Below, in pieces: positions 47,203-54,884 of a stretch of DNA of 64,000 nucleotides (positions are counted from its first letter, which is position 1; each line of letters begins with the position of its first letter). The position numbers and the translations under genes were made by a program. The DNA comes from Flavobacteriaceae bacterium EG-1. Lineage in GTDB: Bacteria > Bacteroidota > Bacteroidia > Flavobacteriales > Flavobacteriaceae. The stretch lies in the NCBI RefSeq assembly GCF_009649685.1, contig NZ_WJPK01000001.1, positions 1,492,760 through 1,556,759 on the forward strand, written 5' to 3'. The notes under the pieces are model-generated. The model searched no databases, was not told the DNA's origin, and was given only the letters and a program-made list of their open reading frames with translations.

Positions 47203-48540
47203 TTATGACTGTATATCAATTTCATTCGTATGTTCTTCAGAAACAACTAATTGATAATCAAATTTCATCGTACTAGTTTTATGATGGTCTGCCAAAGCGT
47301 AGTGCTCTAACAGTGTTTTAGGACCATCTTGATTTATCATATATGCAAAAATTCCATAGTCTCCCCCATTATCTGTCGCAGGATTATTGGGAATACGTGT
47401 TATAGTATGAACATGATTATAATCAGCAATTGATCCTGAATTAGCCCCAGTAGAACCTTCGGTATTGAACTCCGCCCATAAATAAGGATTGTATATTCTA
47501 TAATAGAACTCAGAGGTAGCTGTTGGTGAAGAACCAGAATCATTAATCCATACAAAATAGGTGTCATCAATATTTGACATGATATCTGACCACCATACAT
47601 CAGCAAAATTATCAGTAAGATTGTAAACGTATTCCTGCATTACTAAAATAAGGTTTGCTTGAGCTGCGGTCGACATATCTGAATATTTAAGACCTGTTGC
47701 AAATCCAGAATAATCATAAGTTCCAATATATGGATCTGGATCACCATTTCTATCCGCCGGACCAACTTCTAAAGAATGTGAAGTAGACGTACTTGATGCA
47801 ATAGAAAGTTCTGTTGTACTTAAGCTATTATATAAATTGAGAGCCAAATCTCTTTCATCAGAAAAAATATCAAAATCTTCACCGTTCCATGTATCCGAAG
47901 CTGGCTCACCTCCCAAAAATGCTGGGACAATAGAAATGTTATCTCCATCCACTAAAAAATTCACCACACAATGGTGTCCGTCCAATTGAAAACCCCATGA
48001 ACCACTTGTTTCTGGATCTCCAAACATATCTATAGAATAAAAATCGGGATCCCACACATTGCTCTGCACATTATTTAACCATCCTTCGGATAGTTCTGTA
48101 ATTTCATATACTTTTTGGTAACCTCCTGTACTCAAAAATAGTTGCAAAATATCTTTGAATGCAATTAATTGTTCATTTGTTAAATCACCATAAGTGATAC
48201 CATCTCTATTGTCGTCATTTGCTGGGGTATTGTGCCATAAATAAAAACGTTCATCATCTAAACAAACGGATACCTCTGTTAGCAAACTAGTGGAAAGTGA
48301 GTTTCTAAAATCTACCACAGCCTGGCGCATTGCTTCAATTTCGGTATTGGTAGATTGAGCAGCATCATCCGTTGTACAGTCTAAGGTAAAACTGTCTATT
48401 GTCTCATCATCGGTAGATTCGTCGTCTATTATTTCTGTAGTTTCATCCGTTACAGAATCGTCATCGCTACATTGTACAAAAGTAGTTACTATAGCAAAAA
48501 GCAATATAATTAAGTGTAGATACTTGAATATAGTTTTCAT
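47203..48540 (-). CDS. DUF3500 domain lipoprotein
   Basis: The 445-residue lipoprotein (lipobox FVQC, Cys about 24, followed by SDDDS) matches DUF3500: RQAVVDFRNSLST (about 73-85), WHNTPANDDNRDGITYGDLT (about 103-122), and the diagnostic GSWGFQLDGHHCVVNFLVDG (about 182-200). The function of DUF3500 is unknown. It is the third gene of the YHYH operon. The DGHH motif and the many acidic residues would suit metal binding. Confidence 0.85.
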   Translation of the reverse strand: MKTIFKYLHLIILLFAIVTTFVQCSDDDSVTDETTEIIDDESTDDETIDSFTLDCTTDDAAQSTNTEIEAMRQAVVDFRNSLSTSLLTEVSVCLDDERFYLWHNTPANDDNRDGITYGDLTNEQLIAFKDILQLFLSTGGYQKVYEITELSEGWLNNVQSNVWDPDFYSIDMFGDPETSGSWGFQLDGHHCVVNFLVDGDNISIVPAFLGGEPASDTWNGEDFDIFSDERDLALNLYNSLSTTELSIASSTSTSHSLEVGPADRNGDPDPYIGTYDYSGFATGLKYSDMSTAAQANLILVMQEYVYNLTDNFADVWWSDIMSNIDDTYFVWINDSGSSPTATSEFYYRIYNPYLWAEFNTEGSTGANSGSIADYNHVHTITRIPNNPATDNGGDYGIFAYMINQDGPKTLLEHYALADHHKTSTMKFDYQLVVSEEHTNEIDIQS

Positions 48541-48575
48541 GATTTTAGTACTATTTATTTAAAATGTTAGTTAAT

Positions 48576-49214
48576 TTATTCAACCTCGCCGAAAACGTAT
48601 TTTTCAGGCTTGAAAAATTTGTAAATACTGATTATGGATAAGATAAATACCACTCCTAAACCGATATACATTATTATGTTAGAAGAAGCATGATTAGTTT
48701 TATTTGGGTTCGTTTTAATAAACCCGTTGTCCTTTACTTGTAATAGTAATGTGTGATTATTGTCTTTATTTAAAATAAATTGTTCTTTGCTAAATCCTTT
48801 CTTAAAAAGCATCAAGGCACTCTTATTTTGTTGAATATCTTCAAATACGGTATTCTTTATTTTTACATTTTCAAATTTTGACGGAATTCCAAACACTTCA
48901 AAAACTACTCTTGTTTCATGTCCTAATTTCACCATCCCGTTACCAAAAGAAATATTAGACTTATTAAAGCTAATCTCAAGATTATTTTTAAGATGCTCTA
49001 GTACCATTTTTTGAAACTCCTCGGGGGTTTTATACGGAGTTTCTGCAAAATGTTTTCTTATTTCATATTGAAAAGCGGTCAATGAAGCACTAACTTGTAA
49101 AACCCATGTACCATTTTCTTTCTCAACTAACATGGTAGTAGAAGTATCTGCACTATGAGCGTTTGCTCCAATGGTAATTAACAACAATCCGATAAAAAGA
49201 ATTTTTTTAAACAT
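48576..49214 (-). CDS. Exported hypothetical protein with C-terminal membrane anchor
   Basis: The 212-residue protein has a signal peptide (about 1-19), a periplasmic domain (about 20-175) and a C-terminal membrane helix (about 181-201). The periplasmic part resembles small Bacteroidota proteins such as DUF6702, but I am not certain. Second gene of the YHYH operon, between a YHYH protein (12 bp upstream) and DUF3500. Confidence 0.72.
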   Translation of the reverse strand: MFKKILFIGLLLITIGANAHSADTSTTMLVEKENGTWVLQVSASLTAFQYEIRKHFAETPYKTPEEFQKMVLEHLKNNLEISFNKSNISFGNGMVKLGHETRVVFEVFGIPSKFENVKIKNTVFEDIQQNKSALMLFKKGFSKEQFILNKDNNHTLLLQVKDNGFIKTNPNKTNHASSNIIMYIGLGVVFILSIISIYKFFKPEKYVFGEVE

Positions 49215-49225
49215 AGTCTTATATT

Positions 49226-50260
49226 TTAAATAGCGTAAGCACCTTTTAAACCATTTATAAAGTTATTATTACCCGCCTCATCAACATGATAATGGTAGCC
49301 ACGAATATCATCGGTATGCCCTCTTAATTCATCAAGATCAGAAGGTGAATTTCCGTCTGCATCTTCTAATTCATAAATTCCATACCCATCCAGTGCGTAA
49401 CCTATTAAAGAAGAATGTCCATCATCTTGGACGATCACATGACGTTCTGCAATACCCATTGTTGCAGCATGGTAATGGTACCCTTGGTGCACATTAATAT
49501 GTCCACCAGCATCATCAAAGGGGGCAAGTGTATACGCTCCCAAAATATTATCTACTGGTGCAGGAGCTGAAAATTCTATGCCATTGAGTGCTAAACCACG
49601 CGTTGAAGGAGCATTATTTGCACCTGGACCACCGCCAGTATTAAAAAGTGTAGCACTATCCTGATTTACAGGGGTTACTGGTATCATCCAGGTCTGCGAA
49701 ATATCAGTTATGTATGAAGGAAGACATTCTACACAAAAATTTTCATATTCAGATCCAACGTTTGGGTTTGCAGCATTTTCACAATCCTCTTGAGTATCGG
49801 TAATATAGATATCGCCATTGACATCATACATTTGCCAGGTATCATCATTATAAAATGTTGCTAAATTCTCAACGAAGGTCCCGTCTACGTCATAAACTTC
49901 TCCATCTTCAAGCCAAATGCCTCCTGCCTCAGCAGAGTCCGAAATATTTTCAGGACACCATGGTCCCATATCATGATCAGAAGGTGTACTCGAAGTAACT
50001 ATTTGATAACAATCTGTCTCGGTACCATCAGACAATGTACAAGGAACAGTTGTAATGGTTACATTTTCAGATGTAAAATAACTTGCATCTACACTAACTA
50101 TTGAAGTATCATCATCTGTATCATCATCCGAACCCTCATCAACTATTTCGTCTTCTACCTCAGCAGTACCATCGTCATCAGCACAAGAAGTAAAACATAA
50201 CAACCCCAAAAAAAGTAATGCTATTATTAGTAAGGGAAATTTAAAAATTGGTGAATTCAT
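49226..50260 (-). CDS. YHYH-domain lipoprotein
   Basis: The 344-residue lipoprotein (lipobox FTSC, Cys26, followed by ADDDG) has two YHYH motifs (QGYHYHAA, about 257, and RGYHYHVD, about 320), with GYALDGYGIYE and DELRGHTDDIRG between them. An acidic Asp/Glu segment links anchor and domain (about 28-52). It is the first gene of a seven-gene operon (50260 to 43114) transcribed from the ECF-type promoter at 50333-50363, with a 72-bp leader. Confidence 0.87.
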   Translation of the reverse strand: MNSPIFKFPLLIIALLFLGLLCFTSCADDDGTAEVEDEIVDEGSDDDTDDDTSIVSVDASYFTSENVTITTVPCTLSDGTETDCYQIVTSSTPSDHDMGPWCPENISDSAEAGGIWLEDGEVYDVDGTFVENLATFYNDDTWQMYDVNGDIYITDTQEDCENAANPNVGSEYENFCVECLPSYITDISQTWMIPVTPVNQDSATLFNTGGGPGANNAPSTRGLALNGIEFSAPAPVDNILGAYTLAPFDDAGGHINVHQGYHYHAATMGIAERHVIVQDDGHSSLIGYALDGYGIYELEDADGNSPSDLDELRGHTDDIRGYHYHVDEAGNNNFINGLKGAYAI

Positions 50261-50332
50261 AATTTTATAATTAAAAATTAGTTACCATTATTTTTTTAAA
50301 ATGCTTTTAGCAATATTGCTTTTGATTTAATC

Positions 50333-50363
50333 TTTAGATGAGATACTAAAAGAAAACTTGCGC
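50333..50363 (-). promoter_or_regulatory. ECF-type promoter, copy 1 (YHYH operon)
   Basis: On the minus strand GCGCAAGTT (50363-50355) is followed 14 bp later by CATCTAAA (50340-50333). Spacing and both elements are identical in four other units of this block. Confidence 0.78.
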
Positions 50364-50398
50364 TCAATTTCGATTTATTTCAAAAAAAACTTCGTAAT
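50354..50398. repeat. 45-bp intergenic repeat, copy 1
   Basis: Identical to 51742-51786. It spans the -35-like element of an ECF-type promoter and the outer arm of the terminator of the preceding gene. Confidence 0.85.
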
Positions 50399-50411
50399 CT
50401 TTTACGAAGTT
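50383..50411 (-). terminator. Terminator of the arylsulfotransferase-like gene
   Basis: AACTTCGTAA and TTACGAAGTT form a 10-bp stem, with eight T following on the minus strand. It lies just upstream of the YHYH operon promoter. Confidence 0.9.
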
Positions 50412-50441
50412 CTTTATCGATTAAACTCGGATAAAAGCAGC

Positions 50442-51704
50442 TTATAAACCAAGTGCTACAACTGCTGGATCTTCGGCATAAAACACATACGATCTCCATA
50501 TCGTTGCATAATTTGTTTTGTACAGCCACTCTATTTCTCCTTGGCTATTAACTTCCCATAAAGTTCCATCTCGACCTTCGGCAATCAACGTATTACCATT
50601 ATCCATGCGTACTGCACTCGAGAGACCAGAAGAATAAAGATCACTATTCGTAAAAGACCATACAACGGTTGGTTCATTATTTTGACCAGCAATTAATTCA
50701 TACGGAGGATTCAATTCATATTCTACCACTTGAGATTGATTATTAAATACATCATTTGCATATGCTAACATATTACCTGTATCTAACAAATTTGGATAAT
50801 GCACATTACTTAATGTAGACTCCCCAATATTGTCGTAAGTTTCTGGGTTACCAAAACGATAAACAAGATCACCGCCTAAACCGTAATTACCTCCAGTATT
50901 GGTGCTCGATTCATTAGTTGTTGTACTATGGTCTATAACCCATATCTCGCTATAGTTATTTACTGTTAAATAAAGCAAATCATTTTCTTCGTCCAAAGTA
51001 AGACCATTAATGTGCATTATATCACCATCACTTCTAGTTTGATAATTATAATTCACATCTATTTTATTTGGATTTTCACTAACTACACCGTAATTGGCTT
51101 TTGTATTATCATAGTCCTGAATAATATGATCCATTGAATGCCACTCCCAAACAATTTCTTCGGTAATAGGATTCATTTCAATTATTGATTCTGGATTAAG
51201 ATTGTAATTAGCTGCAAACCCTTTTTCACTTGCTTCGGCTTGTGATAATTCACTCCATACAGGAAAGATTATGTTACCATTAGAAAGGTATTCAACATCG
51301 TGATGAGCAGTATAATCATCTGTTGAATAAGATACTTCCCAATCAATAGTTTGATCGGCATTAATTTTACGAAATATACCTCCGTATCCTCCGTAGGTTA
51401 TGGACGCATTAGTAGCTTTGAGACAAACCACCATACTTCCATCAGATAGCAAATTGATATCATTACCAAGTGATCGACCAAATTCCCAATTAAAAAGTTC
51501 ATCACCATCATAATTAATTAGATGAGCTTCATTATTTTGTTGATCCGCAATCAAAAAATAAGTCTCGCTATCAGTTGTGTCTTCTAAATCATCTTGATTT
51601 TCATTTTCATCTATAACTATATCACTATCCGAATCAGAACTACAGCCATAACATAGCATTGAAATTACAGCAAAACATAAGGGCAAAAAAGTGTATTTTT
51701 TCAT
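50442..51704 (-). CDS. Arylsulfotransferase (ASST)-like beta-propeller lipoprotein
   Basis: The 420-residue lipoprotein (lipobox CYGC, Cys21, then an acidic Ser-Asp run) is built of propeller repeats of the ASST kind: NDINLLSDGSMVVCLK (about 80-95), AHHDVEYLSNGNIIFPVW (about 130-147), GDIMHINGLTLDEENDLLYL (about 225-244) and VRMDNGNTLIAEG (about 378-390). True ASSTs use a catalytic His; candidates are in AHHD and MHINGL, but activity cannot be judged. It has its own ECF-type promoter and a terminator. It may be a structural or binding propeller. Confidence 0.82.
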   Translation of the reverse strand: MKKYTFLPLCFAVISMLCYGCSSDSDSDIVIDENENQDDLEDTTDSETYFLIADQQNNEAHLINYDGDELFNWEFGRSLGNDINLLSDGSMVVCLKATNASITYGGYGGIFRKINADQTIDWEVSYSTDDYTAHHDVEYLSNGNIIFPVWSELSQAEASEKGFAANYNLNPESIIEMNPITEEIVWEWHSMDHIIQDYDNTKANYGVVSENPNKIDVNYNYQTRSDGDIMHINGLTLDEENDLLYLTVNNYSEIWVIDHSTTTNESSTNTGGNYGLGGDLVYRFGNPETYDNIGESTLSNVHYPNLLDTGNMLAYANDVFNNQSQVVEYELNPPYELIAGQNNEPTVVWSFTNSDLYSSGLSSAVRMDNGNTLIAEGRDGTLWEVNSQGEIEWLYKTNYATIWRSYVFYAEDPAVVALGL

Positions 51705-51720
51705 ATTCTATTTTTTAATA

Positions 51721-51751
51721 TTTAGATGACATAGTCTCAATAAACTTGCGC
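51721..51751 (-). promoter_or_regulatory. ECF-type promoter, copy 2 (ASST-like gene)
   Basis: Minus strand GCGCAAGTT (51751-51743), 14 bp, CATCTAAA (51728-51721), 16 bp before the start codon at 51704. Confidence 0.78.
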
Positions 51752-51786
51752 TCAATTTCGATTTATTTCAAAAAAAACTTCGTAAT
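51742..51786. repeat. 45-bp intergenic repeat, copy 2
   Basis: Identical to 50354-50398; joins the ECF-type promoter to the terminator of the SCO1 gene. Confidence 0.85.
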
Positions 51787-51799
51787 TGCTTACGAAGTT
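51771..51799 (-). terminator. Terminator of the YHYH-MORN-SCO1 operon
   Basis: AACTTCGTAA (51776-51785) and TTACGAAGTT (51790-51799) form a 10-bp stem with a 4-base loop; a T run follows on the minus strand. Confidence 0.9.
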
Positions 51800-51870
51800 T
51801 TCGAGTAAATCAATTACTAAAATGTCAAGCCAAAAATTATTGACAACTAATAATTGAAGGGAACTATATT

Positions 51871-52566
51871 TTAAATTTCTTGCTTTAGTGCTTTCACATC
51901 GGTAATTAATTGGGCAATAGACGCTCTATTTAAACCATTATAAATACCACGAATATGTTTGTTTTTGTCAATAAGGAGAAAATTTTCTGTGTGTAAAAAA
52001 TCATTCACATCTTTCGGAATTCCTAAATCATTTTCAACAAAATATTCATTTCTTCCAAGGTTGTATATTTCAGTTTTGTTACCGGTAACCAAATGCCATT
52101 TATTATCAATAATGTTATTTTTTTCGGCATATGTTTTTAACACAGACACCGAATCTATTGAAGGTGTTACCGAATGCGACAGCAATAGAATATCAGAATC
52201 ATTTTTAAATTCCTCTTGCACCTTTAGCATACTCCCTGTCATTTTTAAACAAATACCGGGGCATGTTGTAAAAAAGAAATCGGTAATATAGATTTTATCT
52301 TCAAATGTTTTATGAGTAATAGTATCACCCAATTGATTTACAAGTTGAAAATTTGATATTTTATGAAACTGTCTTTCCTCATCGCTTTTAGGTATAATCC
52401 ATTGAGGAGTAAAACTTTCATCAGAATAATAGGGTAAATATGCTACTCTACTAGTTTCTTTAACTTGTTTTGGTTTTTTAACAACTGCATCTTTACATGA
52501 TGTTAATGGGATAACAAAACAAATTAATATTAACCTTATTTTACTTACTTCTAACAACAACTTCAT
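51871..52566 (-). CDS. SCO1/SenC family copper chaperone, lipoprotein
   Basis: The 231-residue protein has a lipoprotein signal (lipobox LTSC, Cys24) and a thioredoxin-fold SCO domain. The copper motif CPGIC (C-x3-C, about 105-109, in FFFTTCPGICLKM) and a distal His in FLHTENFLLID (about 193) are present, so copper binding is likely. SCO proteins deliver copper, classically to cytochrome oxidase; no oxidase gene is nearby, so here it may load a secreted copper protein, for example a YHYH neighbour. Its start overlaps the MORN gene by 26 bp, implying coupled translation. Confidence 0.9.
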   Translation of the reverse strand: MKLLLEVSKIRLILICFVIPLTSCKDAVVKKPKQVKETSRVAYLPYYSDESFTPQWIIPKSDEERQFHKISNFQLVNQLGDTITHKTFEDKIYITDFFFTTCPGICLKMTGSMLKVQEEFKNDSDILLLSHSVTPSIDSVSVLKTYAEKNNIIDNKWHLVTGNKTEIYNLGRNEYFVENDLGIPKDVNDFLHTENFLLIDKNKHIRGIYNGLNRASIAQLITDVKALKQEI

Positions 52567-53149
52567 TTTCTAATTGATAACATGAATTGGCTCTTTTCAT
52601 TCCAAAAATGCGTCCGTTCTTAGCTTCATAATTTACATATAATGTACCATTTTGAAGCCAAGCTTTTTGTAAGCCTTCTTCATTACCATCCACTAGTTGA
52701 CGTTCTTTTGCGAGAACACCATTAGGATACCACTTTTTCTCAACACCATTCATTTTACCATTTACATAAGTCGCTTGTGAACCTAAAGTTCCATTTTCCC
52801 ACCAACTTCTATACGTTCCGTTTAATCGGTTATTTTTGTAAAAAGATTCCACTCGAAGTACTCCATTTTTCGACCATCTTTTCGCAATACCTTCTCGCTT
52901 ACCTTTATAAAAACCAAGACGTTCTTCAACTGTGCCATTCGAATGATATTTTAAAGAATACCCATTATAAGGTTGTCCTTTATAATACCATATTGCCTCT
53001 ATTGGGTTAAGTTTTAGTTCTTTTTTATCAACTTCTGAAACATTGATTGTAATAGTATCACTATCTCCATTTTTAAGTATAGCATTTCTACAGTTTGTTA
53101 CTAGAACAACTGCAAAAAGGATAAATAAAAGTTGTGTAACATATTTCAT
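52541..53149 (-). CDS. MORN-repeat lipoprotein
   Basis: The 202-residue lipoprotein (lipobox VTNC, Cys20) carries five or more MORN/YwqK-like repeats (about 58-178; for example YKGKREGIAKRWSKNG, YVNGKMNGVEKKWYPNG). A C-terminal segment GMKRANSCYQLENE contains a Cys. Such repeats bind proteins or lipids; no enzyme activity is implied. Adjacent to the YHYH stop (0 bp) and overlapping SCO1, it is in the middle of a tight three-gene operon. Confidence 0.87.
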   Translation of the reverse strand: MKYVTQLLFILFAVVLVTNCRNAILKNGDSDTITINVSEVDKKELKLNPIEAIWYYKGQPYNGYSLKYHSNGTVEERLGFYKGKREGIAKRWSKNGVLRVESFYKNNRLNGTYRSWWENGTLGSQATYVNGKMNGVEKKWYPNGVLAKERQLVDGNEEGLQKAWLQNGTLYVNYEAKNGRIFGMKRANSCYQLENEVVVRSK

Positions 53150-53914
53150 TTAGTATCCTTGATATGGTCCTGCAAAAGCGAGATATGACCCAGTAGTAGA
53201 ATACACTTCATTAATTATATGGTAGTGGTATTCTCCGTCAGGATTATGAGGTGTAGGCCCAAAATGACCACCTGATTCATCTAAATCAGTAGGATAATCA
53301 CCTGATGGATAATCTCTTCTTCCATATAAAAAAACTCCATCTAAAAGTATTCCAACCAAATTATCATCATCATTAGTAAAAGCTTTTGGTTCTAGATGGT
53401 AATGATATACTCCTGGGCCAATATGTGCACCTGTCCAATCTAGACTTGCAGCGGCCTGATCTAGAGCACCATTGCCTTCTTGGTCATTAAAAATAGACGC
53501 TCCGCTTACTGCTATTCCAATTGTATTTAACTGTGTTGCAACCGTATTTCCCGTTAAATCTGGAGTAGCATCAACTGTAATAGTTGTTGCATTATTATTA
53601 CTAGACATAATACTAGGTGTAGTAGCAACTCCATCCTCCTCTATATACAATTCATTACCTTCACCCCAATACACAGTTTCATGATTTGGCAATCCTGTAG
53701 TCTCAATTACAACATTTGATCCGTCTAAATAAATTGTAGTAGCATCTGAATTAAATTCAGCAAATGCAGCATGTAATTCCGTTACAATTTCATCATCGTC
53801 TAAACCACCATCATCTGTAACGGAATCATCAACATTATCTGTACTACAAGACACAATTGCCATCAATAAAAAAAAAGCCACTATTGGTATTTTTACTAAA
53901 ATTCTAAATCTCAT
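53150..53914 (-). CDS. YHYH-domain lipoprotein
   Basis: The 254-residue lipoprotein (lipobox IVSC, Cys23) has two YHYH motifs, GVYHYHLE (about 167) and GEYHYHII (about 226), with GILLDGVFLYGRRD and DESGGHFGPTPHNPDG between them. It is the shortest YHYH protein of the set and close to the bare domain. First gene of the YHYH-MORN-SCO1 operon, 27 bp after its ECF-type promoter. Pairing with a copper chaperone makes copper a candidate ligand; this is inference. Confidence 0.87.
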   Translation of the reverse strand: MRFRILVKIPIVAFFLLMAIVSCSTDNVDDSVTDDGGLDDDEIVTELHAAFAEFNSDATTIYLDGSNVVIETTGLPNHETVYWGEGNELYIEEDGVATTPSIMSSNNNATTITVDATPDLTGNTVATQLNTIGIAVSGASIFNDQEGNGALDQAAASLDWTGAHIGPGVYHYHLEPKAFTNDDDNLVGILLDGVFLYGRRDYPSGDYPTDLDESGGHFGPTPHNPDGEYHYHIINEVYSTTGSYLAFAGPYQGY

Positions 53915-53941
53915 AATTAAATTAAATTTTGTTTCATACTA

Positions 53942-53972
53942 TTTAGATGCTTAGTTTTTAAAAAACTTGCGC
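53942..53972 (-). promoter_or_regulatory. ECF-type promoter, copy 3 (YHYH-MORN-SCO1 operon)
   Basis: Minus strand GCGCAAGTT (53972-53964), 14 bp, CATCTAAA (53949-53942), 27 bp before the start codon. Confidence 0.78.
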
Positions 53973-54022
53973 TATGAATATTTTTTTTGTCAAAAAATGT
54001 AATTATTCTATTCTAAAAAATT

Positions 54023-54775
54023 CTAAGAACCTTTTAATTCATGATCTAATTTTTCAGCAATTGACTGTGTATTATACTTTAACCCTTCTGCAATTGCTAA
54101 TTGTATTTTAGTTTGTAACAACCTATCAATTATACTATTTTGATATTCTTTACTGTCTAATAAATCTGAATAATTAGATTCTTTACTTGATCTTTTTATT
54201 CTTTTATAATTGAAAGTATTTTCTGGGAGCAAATCAATTAAAGAAATGTATTTTTCAATCACCGGTTTTAAACGATACCCAACAATATCAGCGATTTTCT
54301 TTTCTTGCTCATTAAATTTATCTAATTCGTTAGGGTATATCGCAATTAATTCTTTAAGCGAATCGCTTTCGATAAATTCAAATTTGTTGGTGATATTAAT
54401 AGAGTTTATGGCTTCATTTCGCATAATTACCTTTCTGTAGTTTAGGTTTACTATTAGATCTTTAGCCTCAACAGTTAATTCATTCGGTTGCTTCCCCAAA
54501 TAGTTAAGCGTATTTTCAATTCTTTCAATACTATTTGAATAGCTAACAATAGCAGAATCTAAAACCAATAAATTTGTATCTAATTCTTGACTTAAACTTT
54601 TGTAGATTTTCAATTCTACTATTCTGTTTTTTCTAATTTCATTTAAACTATTAATTTTCCATGCGATTAGTATACCTATTACTATTAATAAAATCTCACC
54701 AAAGGCATATACCAGATAATTTTTAATTTTTCCTGAAAACAATAACTTTCTTCTTAATTTTCTAAAAACTTTCAT
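54023..54775 (-). CDS. DUF6090-like single-pass membrane protein
   Basis: The 250-residue protein has one membrane helix near the N-terminus (YAFGEILLIVIGILIAWKIN, about 23-42), then a soluble helical domain (about 45-250). The pattern matches the Bacteroidota DUF6090 family, function unknown. It has no ECF-type promoter and lies between the CotH terminator and the YHYH-MORN-SCO1 promoter, so it seems to be a bystander in the regulon. Confidence 0.8.
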   Translation of the reverse strand: MKVFRKLRRKLLFSGKIKNYLVYAFGEILLIVIGILIAWKINSLNEIRKNRIVELKIYKSLSQELDTNLLVLDSAIVSYSNSIERIENTLNYLGKQPNELTVEAKDLIVNLNYRKVIMRNEAINSINITNKFEFIESDSLKELIAIYPNELDKFNEQEKKIADIVGYRLKPVIEKYISLIDLLPENTFNYKRIKRSSKESNYSDLLDSKEYQNSIIDRLLQTKIQLAIAEGLKYNTQSIAEKLDHELKGS

Positions 54776-54820
54776 TTTTATAGTATCGAATTATTCGTTT
54801 AATTTTCTAATTCAAATTAT

Positions 54821-54850
54821 AAAAGCTCCGCAATCTCTCACGGAGCTTTT
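54821..54850 (-). terminator. Terminator of the EF-hand/CotH operon
   Basis: AAAAGCTCCG and CGGAGCTTTT form a perfect 10-bp stem with a 10-base loop, 35 bp after the CotH stop. Confidence 0.88.
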
Positions 54851-54884
54851 AAACACACTACTCAACTCAACTCTAACTTTTAGC

